Shown piece after piece: positions 45,519 through 56,300 of a DNA stretch of 64,000 nucleotides. A program made the position numbers and the translations under genes. The DNA is from Schaalia canis. GTDB taxonomy: Bacteria > Actinomycetota > Actinomycetes > Actinomycetales > Actinomycetaceae. The notes beneath the pieces were generated by a model, which searched no databases, was not told the DNA's origin, and saw only the letters and a program-made list of their open reading frames with translations. The DNA lies in NCBI RefSeq assembly GCF_003858455.1, contig NZ_RQZF01000001.1, positions 186,001-250,000 on the forward strand, written 5' to 3'. The stretch's first letter is position 1, and the number at the start of each line of letters is the position of its first letter.

Positions 45519-45917
45519 TCAGTGCTTTGACTGGTCGGAGGGATCCGTATCGGTGGGATCAGAGTCGAGGCCGAGCACAGGCTCTTCCTCATCATCAATC
45601 GTCACCGCATCGGCGGCATCAAGCTCCGGAGCGAAGGGAAGATCGCCGACCTCGCGAATCATCGAACGCTCCCAGTACATCTCAGTACCGTCAGCAGTTT
45701 CAAGAATCACGATGTCACCGTCGGTATCAACGTAGCGAGCCCACAGTCCGACACCGGTCTTTACCCACACACCTGGCACGAGGCTCTCATTCAGGAGACG
45801 CTCCCGCTCAGCCTGCTGTTCCATCATCTTCTTTCGGCCACGCGAGCTCATAATCATCATGACGACAAGCAGACCGAGCAAAATGATCAGCAAGGGGTTG
45901 TTGGTCAGGAACTCCAT
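45519..45917 (-). CDS. yajC: Preprotein translocase accessory subunit YajC
   Basis: Small single-pass membrane protein of the SecDF-YajC complex. The 132 residues comprise a helix (PLLIILLGLLVVMMIMSS, about 8-25), a basic stretch RGRKKMMEQQAERERLL, the YajC beta domain (VPGVWVKTGVGLWARYVDTD) and an acidic C-terminal tail that is longer than in E. coli and typical of actinobacteria. It precedes secD by 43 bp. Family and context agree. Confidence 0.93.
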   Translation of the reverse strand: MEFLTNNPLLIILLGLLVVMMIMSSRGRKKMMEQQAERERLLNESLVPGVWVKTGVGLWARYVDTDGDIVILETADGTEMYWERSMIREVGDLPFAPELDAADAVTIDDEEEPVLGLDSDPTDTDPSDQSKH

Positions 45918-46101
45918 TACGAGAAACCTCTTTTCTCAGCAGAAAATAGCTGCGCGGACAATCCGCACCACATTGCAGTCTAGTCCCCCACGCCGATTCT
46001 GTATGCATCACGCAGGTATGTGAGAACTGTGATGTCGCTTGTATCTCAACGACAGCCAGCCTCACGCCCTAGACTCTCCGCCTGTGCGGGGGTGGCGCCT
46101 C

Positions 46102-47172
46102 TCAGGAGAACAGTGTGGCGTCTTGGGGAGGAACCAGACCAAGATGTTGCCATGCCTTCTGCGTCGCGGCACGACCTCGCGATGTTCGCATGAGGAATCC
46201 TTCCCGCACAAGGTAGGGCTCAGCAACGGTTTCGACTGTCTCAGCCTCCTCCCCCACCGTCACCGCGAGGGTTGTCAGGCCTACAGGGCCACCGGCAAAG
46301 CGCTGGCAGATTGTTTCAAGCACCGCTCGATCAAGACGATCTAATCCGTAGCGGTCAACTTCGAATAGTTCCAGGGCGCCCTGAGCTGCTGCAAGAGACA
46401 GACAGCCGTCTCCTCGAACCTGGGCAAAATCAACGACTCGTCGGAGGAGGCGGTTAGCAATTCGTGGAGTCCCGCGTGAACGTGACGCAATCTCATGGGC
46501 AGCTTCTTCATCGATAGGGGCTCCTAGGAGTCCGGCTGAACGCCTGACGACCAACTCAAGGTCGGCAACATCATAAAACTCAAGATGAGCAGTGAATCCG
46601 AAACGATCGCGAAGAGGGGCCGGCAGTAAACCTGAACGAGTTGTTGCACCGACAACCGTAAAGGGAGGCAACGTGAGAGGGATTGAGGTCGCACCAGGGC
46701 CTTTACCCACAACAATATCGACGCGGAAATCCTCCATTGCGAGGTAAAGCATTTCCTCTGCTGTACGTGCGAGACGGTGAATCTCGTCGATAAACAAGAT
46801 ATCGCCCTCTTGGAGGCCTGACAGAATAGCTGCCAGGTCTCCCGCATGTTGAATGGCAGGCCCTGAAGTCAGGCGCAAAGATGTGCCCATCTCCGCAGCG
46901 ACGATCATTGCAAGCGTTGTTTTGCCCAAGCCTGGAGGCCCTGCAAGCAACACATGGTCAGCGGGAACACCTCTGGCTCGTGCGGCGTCAAGAACAAGTT
47001 GAAGCTGGTCGCGGACAATAGGTTGCCCCACGAAATCTGCGAGCCGTTTGGGGCGGAGGGCGGCCTCGGCAGCGCGTTCGAGGTCACCCGCGTCAGGGGC
47101 AACAATCCGCAGCGTGTCATTATCGGGCACGTCAGCCGCAGTGTATCCGGGAATATCAAAGCTTTCAGCCAC
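46102..47172 (-). CDS. ruvB: Holliday junction branch-migration helicase RuvB
   Basis: AAA+ motor that drives branch migration on Holliday junctions bound by RuvA. The 356 residues show Walker [10 protein letters not shown] (about 78-86), Walker [10 protein letters not shown] (about 128-136), sensor-1 VGATTRSG, the arginine finger area APLRDRFGF and a C-terminal winged helix ([20 protein letters not shown]). The N-terminal 25 residues are an extension common in actinobacterial RuvB. It overlaps ruvA by 8 nt. Confidence 0.97.
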   Translation of the reverse strand: MAESFDIPGYTAADVPDNDTLRIVAPDAGDLERAAEAALRPKRLADFVGQPIVRDQLQLVLDAARARGVPADHVLLAGPPGLGKTTLAMIVAAEMGTSLRLTSGPAIQHAGDLAAILSGLQEGDILFIDEIHRLARTAEEMLYLAMEDFRVDIVVGKGPGATSIPLTLPPFTVVGATTRSGLLPAPLRDRFGFTAHLEFYDVADLELVVRRSAGLLGAPIDEEAAHEIASRSRGTPRIANRLLRRVVDFAQVRGDGCLSLAAAQGALELFEVDRYGLDRLDRAVLETICQRFAGGPVGLTTLAVTVGEEAETVETVAEPYLVREGFLMRTSRGRAATQKAWQHLGLVPPQDATLFS

Positions 47173-47758
47173 GTTGACCTCCTAGCTTCACAAGTGCGGC
47201 GCGGAGCAGGTCTGAAGCCCCCAAACCTTGACCTGCCAACGATTCCAAGGCTTTAGAGGCAATAGCATCGCTCCAGCCTAATTGGATGAGGGCCGCCTTC
47301 ACCTCGGCGCTGGCTTCGTCTTGTGCTGCGGGCGTACTCAAGGGGTCGATGTGGGCGGGAATCCCTAATTTATCGCCAATCTCAAGCACCATGCGTTGTG
47401 CTGATTTCTTCCCCACACCAGGAATACGTTGAAGGGTAGCAACATCAGAATCTCGCACCGCACGACGTAAGTCATCGGGGCTGAGAACAGACAACGCGGC
47501 AAGTGCGGTACGTGGACCGATACCTGAAACTCCCAGGAGGCGCTCAAAAACCTCACGTTCATCAAAGGAAGAGAATCCATACAAGGTCATGGAGTCTTCG
47601 CGAACAATCATTGCAGTGTGAACAACGACTTCAGCACCCTTGCTCATTCCTTGTGCCGCAGTAGGGGTAACGTGAACACTCCAGCCGATACCGCCGACCA
47701 TCAGGATGATCTGGTCGAGTCCAACATGCTCAACCGTTCCCTTAAGCTGTGCGATCAC
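47165..47758 (-). CDS. ruvA: Holliday junction DNA-binding protein RuvA
   Basis: Tetrameric protein that holds the Holliday junction in a square-planar form and loads RuvB. The 197 residues have the N-terminal OB fold ([13 protein letters not shown] onwards), tandem helix-hairpin-helix motifs ([17 protein letters not shown] at about 72-88 and [18 protein letters not shown] at about 108-125), and a flexible link to the C-terminal RuvB-binding domain ([19 protein letters not shown]). It overlaps ruvB by 8 nt and has a LexA-like box upstream, in line with SOS control. Confidence 0.97.
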   Translation of the reverse strand: MIAQLKGTVEHVGLDQIILMVGGIGWSVHVTPTAAQGMSKGAEVVVHTAMIVREDSMTLYGFSSFDEREVFERLLGVSGIGPRTALAALSVLSPDDLRRAVRDSDVATLQRIPGVGKKSAQRMVLEIGDKLGIPAHIDPLSTPAAQDEASAEVKAALIQLGWSDAIASKALESLAGQGLGASDLLRAALVKLGGQRG

Positions 47759-47811
47759 CCGTGATGTCCTTTCTACCCCTCACTACACGCCATGGGCCAT
47801 AAACACCCAAT

Positions 47812-47827
47812 GCGAACATATGTACGA
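47812..47827. promoter_or_regulatory. LexA (SOS) box upstream of ruvA
   Basis: On the minus strand the 16-mer TCGTACATATGTTCGC matches the actinobacterial LexA consensus TCGAAC-N4-GTTCGA at 14 of 16 positions when the central bases are counted, with an intact ACATATGT core. It is centred about 60 bp before the ruvA start in the 123-bp gap after ruvC. Known SOS regulation of ruv genes supports the call. Confidence 0.7.
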
Positions 47828-47881
47828 TACTAGCGTCTGCAGGCTAAGTTCTGAGCGATGACACTACAGGGCATGAGATTC

Positions 47882-48511
47882 TTAGCCTTTGCGTAGACGC
47901 GGATCCACAGCGCCCGTGCGTCGCTGCGCTGCCTGAGCCTCGGCCCAGGCCCGTTGTGCAGGCGTCATTTCACCACGGGCCTGAAGCTTGCCTGAAATAG
48001 ACACCGAAATCTGCGAATCATCCCCCGCCCCAAGAAGGCCGTTCCCTCTCCACGCATGACAAATAGCAATCGCCAAAGCATCGGAGGCATCAGCAGGTTT
48101 CGGCGCTTGAGCTAAACCCAGCACCCGAGCCACCATGTGCTGTACTTGCGCCTTGTCAGCAGTACCACTGCCCGTAATGGCTGCCTTGACTTCAGACGGA
48201 GTGTGGACGGCCATAGGCAATCCCGCCCGGCCGACGCAGACCATTGCCGCGCCCATGACCTGCATTGTTGTGGTGACGGACTGCAGGTTATCTTGAGCAA
48301 AGACCCGCTCGATAGCGACAACCTCTGGTTGGAAGCGTTCAATAACAGCATCGATGGCATTGGCAATATCTCGGAGACGCAAGTGGGTTGCCATATCCGT
48401 AGATGAGCGGGCAACACCAACATGTACGAGGCTCGCGCGCCGTGCAGCATCAACATCAACAATGCCGATACCACAGCGCGTCAAACCAGGGTCAATTCCC
48501 ATCACGCGCAT
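47882..48511 (-). CDS. ruvC: Holliday junction resolvase RuvC
   Basis: Endonuclease that resolves Holliday junctions by paired nicks. The 209 residues include the first catalytic aspartate in MGIDPGLTRCGIG (Asp7), the second acidic residue in VAIERVFAQDN (Glu about residue 69), and DASDALAIAICHAW (about 139-152), which carries the final aspartates. The C-terminal 40 residues are a basic extension beyond the E. coli protein, usual in actinobacteria. It is followed by ruvA after 123 bp and lies after pdxT. Confidence 0.96.
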   Translation of the reverse strand: MRVMGIDPGLTRCGIGIVDVDAARRASLVHVGVARSSTDMATHLRLRDIANAIDAVIERFQPEVVAIERVFAQDNLQSVTTTMQVMGAAMVCVGRAGLPMAVHTPSEVKAAITGSGTADKAQVQHMVARVLGLAQAPKPADASDALAIAICHAWRGNGLLGAGDDSQISVSISGKLQARGEMTPAQRAWAEAQAAQRRTGAVDPRLRKG

Positions 48512-48548
48512 GACGCCCTCCCCTCGTTGTCAGACGAAATCTTCACGC

Positions 48549-49142
48549 TCAGCGCGATTGGCACATGCTGACGAAAAGATCGTGCATGCGATGGTCCCCA
48601 CCCACTTCAGGATGAAAAGAAGTCGCCATGACTACACCAGAGCGCACCGCCACCACGGGGCCAGCCGGATCGTTACCTGCACGAGCAAGCACCTCGACAC
48701 CCTCACCAATACGCTCCACCCACGGTGCACGGATAAAGACGGCGTGGAAGGGGCCATCTTCAACTCCACGCACATCCAGATCTTCCTCATAGGAATCGAC
48801 CTGGCGGCCAAAAGCATTGCGTCGCACGGTGATATCCATGGCGCTGAAGCTTTTTTGATCGGCACGTCCATCAAGAATCTCTGAGGCGAGCATGATCATG
48901 CCAGCGCAGGTTCCCCACACCGGCAGTCCTGCATCGATCCGTTTCTTCAGGGGCTCGTAGAGTCCGAAAGAAACGAGAAGGTTAGAGATTGCGGTTGATT
49001 CGCCACCGGGGATAATGAGCCCGTCAAGACCGTCAAGTTCGCGCTCGCGTCGCACTGACACGGCGCGGGCGCCGGATTCCTCCAGCGCCCGCATGTGTTC
49101 GGCGACGTCACCCTGAAGGGCAAGAACACCGATGGTCACCAT
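48549..49142 (-). CDS. pdxT: Pyridoxal 5'-phosphate synthase glutaminase subunit PdxT
   Basis: Class I glutamine amidotransferase that feeds ammonia to PdxS for vitamin B6 synthesis. The 197 residues show [18 protein letters not shown] at the N-terminus, [11 protein letters not shown] (about 41-51), the nucleophile loop VWGTCAGMI (Cys about residue 78) and SFHPEV with the His/Glu pair (about 173-178). Its ATG overlaps the end of pdxS by 7 nt, as expected for the heteromeric PdxS12-PdxT12 enzyme. Confidence 0.96.
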   Translation of the reverse strand: MVTIGVLALQGDVAEHMRALEESGARAVSVRRERELDGLDGLIIPGGESTAISNLLVSFGLYEPLKKRIDAGLPVWGTCAGMIMLASEILDGRADQKSFSAMDITVRRNAFGRQVDSYEEDLDVRGVEDGPFHAVFIRAPWVERIGEGVEVLARAGNDPAGPVVAVRSGVVMATSFHPEVGGDHRMHDLFVSMCQSR

Positions 49143-50038
49143 CCGCGCTCCGCAAGGCGGTGAGAGACGGGAACATCGTCGACATTGATACCCACCATGG
49201 CTTCACCCAAACCGCGCGAAACCTCGGCAATCACTGAGGGATCGTCATAGAAAGTGGTGGCCTTGACGATTGCCTTCGCACGCTCCGAGGGGTTGCCGGA
49301 CTTGAAGATACCCGATCCCACGAACACGCCCTCAGCACCAAGCTGCATCATCATGGCAGCATCGGCGGGGGTGGCGATACCACCGGCGGTGAAAAGCACG
49401 ACGGGGAGCTTGCCTTCGCGGGCAACCTCGGCAACCAGTTCGTAGGGAGCCTGTAGTTCCTTGGCTGCCACGTAGAGTTCATCCTCGGGCAAAGACGTGA
49501 GGTGGCGGATCTCGTCACGGATCTTTCGCATGTGAGTGGTGGCGTTGGAAACGTCACCGGTTCCTGCCTCGCCCTTGGAACGAATCATGGCGGCACCCTC
49601 GTTGATACGACGCAGAGCCTCACCGAGGTTGGTGGCGCCACACACGAAGGGAACAGTGAAGTTCCACTTGTCGATGTGATGCTCGTAGTCAGCGGGGGTG
49701 AGCACCTCGGACTCGTCAATGTAATCAACACCGAGGGACTGCAGCACCTGAGCCTCTACGAAGTGACCGATCCGCGCCTTAGCCATCACAGGGATGGAAA
49801 CCGCGTTGATGATCTCATCAATCAGGTCGGGGTCGGACATGCGTGCGACGCCACCCTGAGCACGGATATCGGCGGGAACGCGCTCAAGTGCCATCACGGC
49901 AACGGCACCAGCATCTTCAGCAATCTTGGCCTGTTCAGCGGTGACAACGTCCATGATCACGCCGCCCTTGAGCATGTGGGCCATGCCGCGCTTGACGCGG
50001 GGGGTACCGACCTCGCGGGCGGTGGTGGATTCAGACAT
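49136..50038 (-). CDS. pdxS: Pyridoxal 5'-phosphate synthase lyase subunit PdxS
   Basis: TIM-barrel enzyme that condenses ribose 5-phosphate, glyceraldehyde 3-phosphate and ammonia to pyridoxal phosphate. The 300 residues include [35 protein letters not shown] with the catalytic lysine (about residue 87), [15 protein letters not shown] with Lys-equivalent region, and [15 protein letters not shown]-like [20 protein letters not shown] near 215-230. GAGGAAGAG lies 5 nt before the ATG at 50036-50038; a GTG two codons earlier is less likely. It begins 2 nt after the yebC stop. Confidence 0.96.
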   Translation of the reverse strand: MSESTTAREVGTPRVKRGMAHMLKGGVIMDVVTAEQAKIAEDAGAVAVMALERVPADIRAQGGVARMSDPDLIDEIINAVSIPVMAKARIGHFVEAQVLQSLGVDYIDESEVLTPADYEHHIDKWNFTVPFVCGATNLGEALRRINEGAAMIRSKGEAGTGDVSNATTHMRKIRDEIRHLTSLPEDELYVAAKELQAPYELVAEVAREGKLPVVLFTAGGIATPADAAMMMQLGAEGVFVGSGIFKSGNPSERAKAIVKATTFYDDPSVIAEVSRGLGEAMVGINVDDVPVSHRLAERGW

Positions 50039-50040
50039 GC

Positions 50041-50802
50041 TCACTCTTCCTCTTCAAAGTGGGCGCGGACTTCGTCCGACATGGTCATATTGTGGTAGAC
50101 GTTCTGAACGTCATCGGAGTCTTCAAGTGCGTCAATGAGCTTATTGACCTTTGTCACGCCCTCAACGTCAAGGTCAACCTCGGTGGAGGCGACGAACTGC
50201 ACTTCAGCCGAGTCGTAATCGACACCAGCTTCTTGCAGGGCGGTACGAACGGCAACCAGGTCAGTGGGTTCACATTCGATAACAAAACCTTCGCCGAGGT
50301 CAATGACCTCTTCAGCGCCTGCATCCAGAACTGCTTCCATGAGGGTGTCCTCGTCCACGCCGTCAGCGGCGGGCACTTCAATAATGCCGCGACGGGAGAA
50401 GAGGTAGGCCACCGAACCAGGGTCAGCGAGGGAACCGCCGGAGCGGTTGAAGGCGAGGCGGACGTCAGAGGCTGCGCGGTTACGATTGTCGGTCAGACAC
50501 TCGACGAGGAAAGCCACCCCGTTTGGCCCGTAGCCTTCGTACATGATGGTTTCGTAGTTCGCGCCGCCGGCTTCAGCACCGGATCCACGCTTGACAGCGC
50601 GGTCAATATTGTCAGCGGGAACGGAGTTCTTCTTCGCCTTTTGGATGGCGTCGAACAGTGTGGGGTTGCCTGCGGGGTCGCCGCCACCGGTGCGCGCTGC
50701 CACTTCAATGTTCTTGATTAGGCGAGCAAAGAGCTTTCCGCGCTTGGCGTCAATGGCGGCCTTCTTGTGCTTGGTGGTTGCCCACTTAGAGTGTCCCGAC
50801 AT
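50041..50802 (-). CDS. yebC: YebC/PmpR-family regulatory protein
   Basis: A 253-residue protein of the YebC/TACO1 family: [20 protein letters not shown] at the N-terminus, [20 protein letters not shown] (about 38-57) and [19 protein letters not shown] (about 88-106). YebC proteins were annotated as transcription regulators and are now linked to relief of ribosome stalling on proline tracts; which applies here is not visible. It heads the pdxS-pdxT-ruvC-ruvA-ruvB series. AGAGGAAG precedes the ATG. Order with yebC before pdxS differs from Mycobacterium, where yebC follows pdxT. Confidence 0.95.
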   Translation of the reverse strand: MSGHSKWATTKHKKAAIDAKRGKLFARLIKNIEVAARTGGGDPAGNPTLFDAIQKAKKNSVPADNIDRAVKRGSGAEAGGANYETIMYEGYGPNGVAFLVECLTDNRNRAASDVRLAFNRSGGSLADPGSVAYLFSRRGIIEVPAADGVDEDTLMEAVLDAGAEEVIDLGEGFVIECEPTDLVAVRTALQEAGVDYDSAEVQFVASTEVDLDVEGVTKVNKLIDALEDSDDVQNVYHNMTMSDEVRAHFEEEE

Positions 50803-50947
50803 CAGTGCTTCCTCTGAGGTAGATACTTACCTCGTTATTCTAACGGTATTCACCGGCACCTTGTTTTTTCGCTCAGGACTTTTCAAGGTGCGCCTCGTAA
50901 CAGTCTGAAAAGCGTTGCTCATCTTGACGGCGGAAAGCGGAGAGTAT

Positions 50948-51427
50948 CTATCCCTGGTAGAGAACCTCAAGTTCGCATTGCTGGTCGTGGAGTGTCGACC
51001 ATTCAGCGTTGTGTCGCAAAACGAGGGCGGTGGCAGTGGGAACGCCTCTGCTAATCGCGTGCGAATCGATAGCCAGAAGACTTCCCACTTCCGAGATCGT
51101 GGGTTCATGGCCGATGATGACGAGCGTTCGCGCATCATTGATCTGGGAGATGAGCGTAAGAATATCCTTGGGATAGGCGGTGTAGAGGCTTCGATCTGCC
51201 CATGCTACTTCTGCGGGGCATGCGCGAAGCAGATGCTCCGCAGTCTCTTGTGTGCGCCGCGCGTCAGAGTAGACCGCAACATCACATGTGGGCAGAATCT
51301 GGGCGAGGCGCTGGCCGAGCAAGCGTGCCTGCTCATGCCCGCGGCTACTTAAGGGGCGGGCGTGGTCGCCGCCATCTGCGTAAGGTTCGGCGTGAGCATG
51401 CCGAACGAGGACGAGTGTGTGTTCCAT
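50948..51427 (-). CDS. SixA-type phosphohistidine phosphatase
   Basis: Histidine-phosphatase superfamily protein of 159 residues, the size of SixA. The catalytic signature is VLVRHAHAEPYADGGDHARP (about residues 5-24) with LSSRGHEQARLLG, and the second histidine is in VIIGHEPTIS (about 103-112). It probably removes phosphate from a histidine of a signalling or transport protein, but the substrate is not known. The ATG at 51425-51427 has GGAG just 2 nt before it. It is a separate unit following yebC on the same strand. Confidence 0.85.
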   Translation of the reverse strand: MEHTLVLVRHAHAEPYADGGDHARPLSSRGHEQARLLGQRLAQILPTCDVAVYSDARRTQETAEHLLRACPAEVAWADRSLYTAYPKDILTLISQINDARTLVIIGHEPTISEVGSLLAIDSHAISRGVPTATALVLRHNAEWSTLHDQQCELEVLYQG

Positions 51428-51534
51428 CTCTCCATTATTCACGCTACATGGGGGCGCGGCCATTATGCAGCCCGTGGCTGAGGCCGCTTTGCCTTCTACA
51501 CTGGAGCCAGCATTGAAGTGGAAGGATTATCCCC

Positions 51535-51777
51535 ATGGCACTTGCACGCGGCCCCCGTGATCTCATCTGCTCAGCTCGAGAGTGCGAGGAAAAGGCGACT
51601 CAGGCTCTGGTCTGGTCGAATCCTGCTATCCATACCGGCCGTACAAAGACCTGGCTTGCGTGCCCTGACCATGTGACTTTCCTGCAGGATTACCTAGGCT
51701 ACCGACGCTTTCCTGTCGACGTCATGCCGTTGGTGGATTACTTGGAACAATACAACTCAACTGAGAGCCAGAGTTGA
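51535..51777 (+). CDS. Small conserved actinobacterial protein with possible zinc-binding cysteines
   Basis: An 80-residue protein: MALARGPRDLICSARECEEK, an aromatic middle and LACPDHVTFLQDYLG. Cys12, Cys17, Cys43 and His46 could form a zinc site. Homologues are widespread in actinobacteria, often beside a PH-like membrane protein as here, and are sometimes misnamed acetone carboxylase. Function unknown. It is divergent from the SixA gene and convergent with the PH-like gene. Confidence 0.7.
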   Translation: MALARGPRDLICSARECEEKATQALVWSNPAIHTGRTKTWLACPDHVTFLQDYLGYRRFPVDVMPLVDYLEQYNSTESQS

Positions 51778-51835
51778 ACAGCTCCGACCGGCACGAGCCC
51801 GGCCATTTTGGACATTCGAGCGTTTATGGAAGGCG

Positions 51836-52363
51836 CTATGAGTCTGCGGTGAGTTCACGCTTGAGGAACTCAGCATCAGCATGGGTGACAGAAAATGCGA
51901 TGTCCCGTCGTCCATCAATACTCAGGCGGATGAAAGGAGCCCCAACAGAGAAAAGCACCACCCCCTTCTTCAGGCCGACACCAAATCCTGAGAGGTCGTC
52001 GGCTTGCGGATGATCTGCCACAGCACGAATATTTTCCAGGGGGATCGTCCGCGAGGTACCGATCACGCTTTCTTGAACAATGAAGTCGTTACGGGTGATG
52101 CGCCACTCTACCCGGGTTCGTCCAAGAGTTGCCACACCGACAAGAGCGAGGGCGATCAGCACTGCAACCAAAGCCATCACCCATGTGTTCACGGATTCTG
52201 AGTCACTCAGAAGCCATCGGATGATCGCGATACAGACGAGTGCGGTCACGACAGCCATGGCCACCATCATCATCTTCCACACCCGTCGTTTTTCGGGAGA
52301 GAATGTCCGTACGCCCTCGAAAAGCACCTCGGGCTGAGTGGCAGAAACGCTGTGGTGTGACAT
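51836..52363 (-). CDS. PH-domain-like membrane protein
   Basis: A 175-residue protein with two membrane helices (VWKMMMVAMAVVTALVCIAI and WVMALVAVLIALALVGVATL, about residues 28-80) followed by a bacterial PH-like domain (RVEWRITRNDFIVQESVIGT, then IPLENIRAVADHPQ and the GFGVGLKKG stretch). Such proteins are common in actinobacteria and their role is unclear. AAAGGGG 6 nt before ATG 52361-52363 supports this start rather than an ATG seven codons upstream. Convergent with the small zinc-site protein. Confidence 0.82.
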   Translation of the reverse strand: MSHHSVSATQPEVLFEGVRTFSPEKRRVWKMMMVAMAVVTALVCIAIIRWLLSDSESVNTWVMALVAVLIALALVGVATLGRTRVEWRITRNDFIVQESVIGTSRTIPLENIRAVADHPQADDLSGFGVGLKKGVVLFSVGAPFIRLSIDGRRDIAFSVTHADAEFLKRELTADS

Positions 52364-52491
52364 GACTGGCCCCTTTCGCGCCATTGCAAAGTGACGCTTC
52401 TATTCTCCCAGCCATTGCGCCTGCGTGCACAAGATCACACTGAAGCCAGTGGATTGGTTGTAGTGCTAGTGCGTAACTTTCCCCTCCTGCT

Positions 52492-53199
52492 TTAGCCGTT
52501 ATTCAGGCTCATGGTGACATCGTCGGAAACATCCCACGCATCAAGTGGACGTTCATTCCAGGTCTTGGCATGGAAAGCGCCGATCAACCCACTGACATCG
52601 TTGAGGTCATGACCGTGGGGCAGTTCCAGGACGCAGGTGTGGGTATTCTCCAGGCGATACTTCATGACGAGGTTGACAGTGATGTCCGTTGCGAGCGTTG
52701 CGGCGATAACACGATTGAGTGCGCCATGGGCAACGATGACACCGACACCATCTTCACCTGCGGTGCGACGCACGCTAGAGAGAACCTCGTGGACGACAGG
52801 TAGGGCTCGGGTGAGGATCTCTGAGCCGCTTTCTCCACCGGGCATGCGAACACCCCACTCCCCTTGCGCCCAGGGTGCGAGGGTTCCCATGTAGCGCGCA
52901 ATATCCGAGATTCCGGCATTCATCTCAAGGTCGCCGGAGCGCACCTCGCGAATACCTGGACGCACAAGCGGGGTGAGGCTGTAGCGTGCACATAGAGGGG
53001 CGGCAGTTTGCTTCGTTCGTGTCAGTGGAGAAACCGCAACGGTGGTGGGGGCTGGTGCCACTTCATTTTCCCAACGTGCGGCAAGTCGTTGAGCCTGCTG
53101 GAGTCCGCGGTCATTCAGAGGAGCACCGGGGCGGCCGGTGTCGAGGGCGCCTGTGACATTCGACGAGGTTTGACCGTGACGGACAAGTACCAGATACAT
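52492..53199 (-). CDS. Histidine phosphatase family protein (phosphoglycerate mutase-like)
   Basis: A 235-residue cytoplasmic phosphatase. The RHG motif VLVRHGQTSSNVTGALDT (about residues 4-21), PLNDRGLQQAQRLA, AVSPLTRTKQTA (about 57-68), an acidic EVRSGDLEM and the second catalytic histidine VIVAHGALNR (about 158-167) are all present. It is broader in kind than a glycolytic mutase: dPGM residues for mutase activity are not evident, so a small-molecule phosphatase is more likely. Monocistronic; the terminator of the surface protein lies upstream. Confidence 0.88.
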   Translation of the reverse strand: MYLVLVRHGQTSSNVTGALDTGRPGAPLNDRGLQQAQRLAARWENEVAPAPTTVAVSPLTRTKQTAAPLCARYSLTPLVRPGIREVRSGDLEMNAGISDIARYMGTLAPWAQGEWGVRMPGGESGSEILTRALPVVHEVLSSVRRTAGEDGVGVIVAHGALNRVIAATLATDITVNLVMKYRLENTHTCVLELPHGHDLNDVSGLIGAFHAKTWNERPLDAWDVSDDVTMSLNNG

Positions 53200-53300
53200 T
53201 CAATATTCCTTAGGCGAGGGATAGCGATCGTGACGACGTCATTTAAGTCTCCCACTACCGGCACTCCCAATGAAAGCCGGACACTATTTGCCCCACTAAA

Positions 53301-53329
53301 CGCCCCGCCGAGTGTTCTTCGGCGGGGCG
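53301..53329 (-). terminator. Terminator of the surface-anchored protein gene
   Basis: Perfect 11-bp GC-rich arms (53301-53311 and 53319-53329) with a 7-nt loop, 11 bp beyond the stop codon; TTTAGT follows on the minus strand. Confidence 0.8.
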
Positions 53330-53340
53330 CTGCTGGAGGT

Positions 53341-56300
53341 TCAAGACATCAGACTCTTTCGAACTGCGACGACGGTGATGGCTCCGGCGGCTATGGCGGC
53401 AATAAGGATGATGCCCACTGTCACTGGAGAGTATCCGCCAAGGATACTTGGCGATGTTGCTGCCATTGGCAAGGATTGCGCAGCATCTTCACTGCTGCTC
53501 TGTACGTGATCTGACGACTGTGTTTGCGGCTTTCCTTGCGCCCGAATAACAGTTGTCCGGGCACCACTTTGGTGGCGATCAACCGATTGCGATGTATCGG
53601 CTTGAGATGTGCGACCGCTTTGGGCTGTCTCACTTGAACCCGTCGGGCGCGAAATATCGACAACCCGACCTGTCCGCTGTCGGGATGTTGACGCGGACGT
53701 GGACTGCTGCGGAGCGTTCTGTGCACCTGCGTTGAGCGAGGAGTCCGTTTGGCCCGAAGGTGGTTTCTGGCCGGAATTTCCCTGTTGAGAACTCCGCGTT
53801 GCGGTGTCGGTTGGCTTCGAGGATGGTGTCGTTGATCCGGCATCCTTCTGTGTGCCTGTGTCGTGTTGCTGGCCGTCGTCAGGTTGGGCCTTCGGCGGTG
53901 TTGAGGAATCCGGTGTGCCTAGTCCTTTGAGTCTATCGAGGTCGCGTTGCACATCAGGTTGAGGCGTTGGCGTGCTATTGCCCTTTTTATCTGGCTCTTT
54001 GTCTGGTTCACGAGTCGAGTTATCCGGCTGTGAAGCCGGAGGTGGGCTGTTCGGTGTATCCGGCTGGTCGCCTGTCGGAGGTTGAGGGGTCTTCACTGGA
54101 GGAAGTGCTTCGGCACCGCGATCAACAGCGAAGGTCACTGTTGCGGGAGGAGCGATTTCTTTGCCCGCACTCACCGCGCGCACTGCAAGGTGATACACAC
54201 CGGGTTGGCTAAAAATCCATGCACCGTGCAAGTGTGTGCTTTCAGTGGTACGAATCCATTTCAGGGCAGGCTCGTTCGTTCGCACCCGTACGTTAACCTC
54301 GTTTCCTAAACCGGAGGTGGTCACGAAGGAAACGACGCCATTTGCCGGGCCTTTGCTGAGGGTCACCTCGTAGTCGATGCCCTGAGGATACGCCGAATAG
54401 TCGATGCCTTCGGTGGAGAATCCCGGCCACACGAGAGAATCGACCTGAGTCTCAGGCAAGACGTAATTCTGGGTGCCCACCGGCCCGAGGAAATCAAAGG
54501 TAGGCGCGTTGAGCTGCTCGCTGCGGCGCATAAGAGCCGAGCGCGGCACAAGTAGTGTCACCGCTGAGGGCTCACGAAGGACACTCTTTTTCTCCCGCGT
54601 CAGACTGTCGTCCTTAATCGCCATGGTGATGCTGCCGTTCGCAGCAGGGACAAGGCGAATATCGAGGTGCCCCTTACCCACTTCGATGGGATCGCGGTGG
54701 AGTGTCTGAACGGTTGGAGGCTGTTCCACAATCGGAGGAAGCTGGGGGTGTGGTTGAGGTTGAGGCGCAGGTGTACCCGGAACAGTCGGGGGCGTTGGAG
54801 GCTGCTGGGAGTCCGCAGGCCCTACCAGCTCGTAACTATTGTCTGCTCGTACGGCGAGGTTAAGCGAGTAGGCGCGTGCCGTGGAGAGTCCCGGATTGTC
54901 CACAGTGCGTGTCATCGGTGCGACATTGGCGTAGGGGTGGGGCAGGACGGAGATTTGAATGACAGGATGATCCTTGCAGTAGTTAAAATCGCCGGTAAAT
55001 ACTGCCTGGCCGTTGACAAGAGTTCCTTCGGCCGAACAGTCGGCAATGCTTGCACTTTTATCCCGGAAGAAACCGATCTTATAGGTAGCGTTCAGATGTG
55101 TATCTCCGCGGAGGGCAACAGAGTATTCGTCGCTGTCGGTAAGAGGAGCGATAGCCAGTTCCATTGCTCCACTCGTGACTTGCTGTGCCTGAGCGGTCAA
55201 TGTGGGTGAAAGCTCACGCGCCTGTTCGGCAACGAGAACATCTGTCCCTTCAGTAACTGTTACGGCCTGCCCATGCAGACGTGAGAACTCAAGAGGTTGT
55301 GACGCCCAGCGTGCGCCTGCGGAGTCAGTGGGAATATAGATTGCTTGGAATGTGGAGGCAGAGTCGCCAATCATCTCATCGAAGGTGGCTACGCCGTTGG
55401 TGACCGGCACTTCATTCATATAGAAGCCATCGATGGTGACGATAAGATGCCCATTATCGCTGTCGTTGCCGGTACTGAAGGTGAAATCAGTGAGGAAGTC
55501 ATCCCCAGCAACCTGGAAGTTTGTCTTTGGCGCCATGGTGAACTGGGGGGTTGTGGACAGTCCGTCGGCGCGTTGGGTTGGTGCTTGTGCAAAGGCGACG
55601 CGGACGTCTTTGACGCTCCCCTGGTCGGGGCGAGTACCGCCTACCTGCCAGACAACTGGTGTTACTCGAGAGGTGTAGACCTTCTTGCCGTTGGCATCTC
55701 GGGCGACAGCAGCAACGTTCACCTCGTAACGGCCCGGTTTGCTGAAGGTCGTGAAGGTGTGCATGTGGCGAGGGTTGAAGATGGTGCGATAAGCGAGGTC
55801 ATGGCTCGACCAACTACGGCGCACGCCCCACGTGGTGCGCGTAAACATTTCCATGCGCCCCGGACCGTTGACACTCACAAGGTCAAGGACGTAGTTGTGG
55901 GCTTCGAACTGGGAGGAAGCACCCGACAGTGAACCATCAACCCCAATCCCTGCCCAGATGGGCGTGTTGCCCGGGCCTGGATCTTGCGGTGCAGACAGCC
56001 ATGTTGTGCCTGCTTCCCCAAGGAAAGCGAGTTGGGGGTCATCGGGGACAGAGAAGAGATGCTTCACGATGGGGTAAGACGTGCTGCCAGCCCATCCGCG
56101 CCCGAGCCACAGGACGCGGGTATCGGCAGGATCGTGGTTCACCTGAATAGACAGAGTTTTACTCGTTGGATCCCACGCAGGAACGGGTGCGTCAACGTGT
56201 TGGCGTGTCACCGTCACTCGATCTTGATCTGGCCCGGCATGGGCAGCGTCAGCAACAACGACGCCACTGAATGCGCCAAGAAGAAGAGCGCTCCCGATCG

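Noticed and set aside
50816-50833. GAGGTA-N6-TACCTC inverted repeat near the yebC start, resembling the repeat at 14653
   Set aside because: It has shorter arms, a different spacer and no relation in gene content; similarity to the sugar-operon repeat is probably chance.
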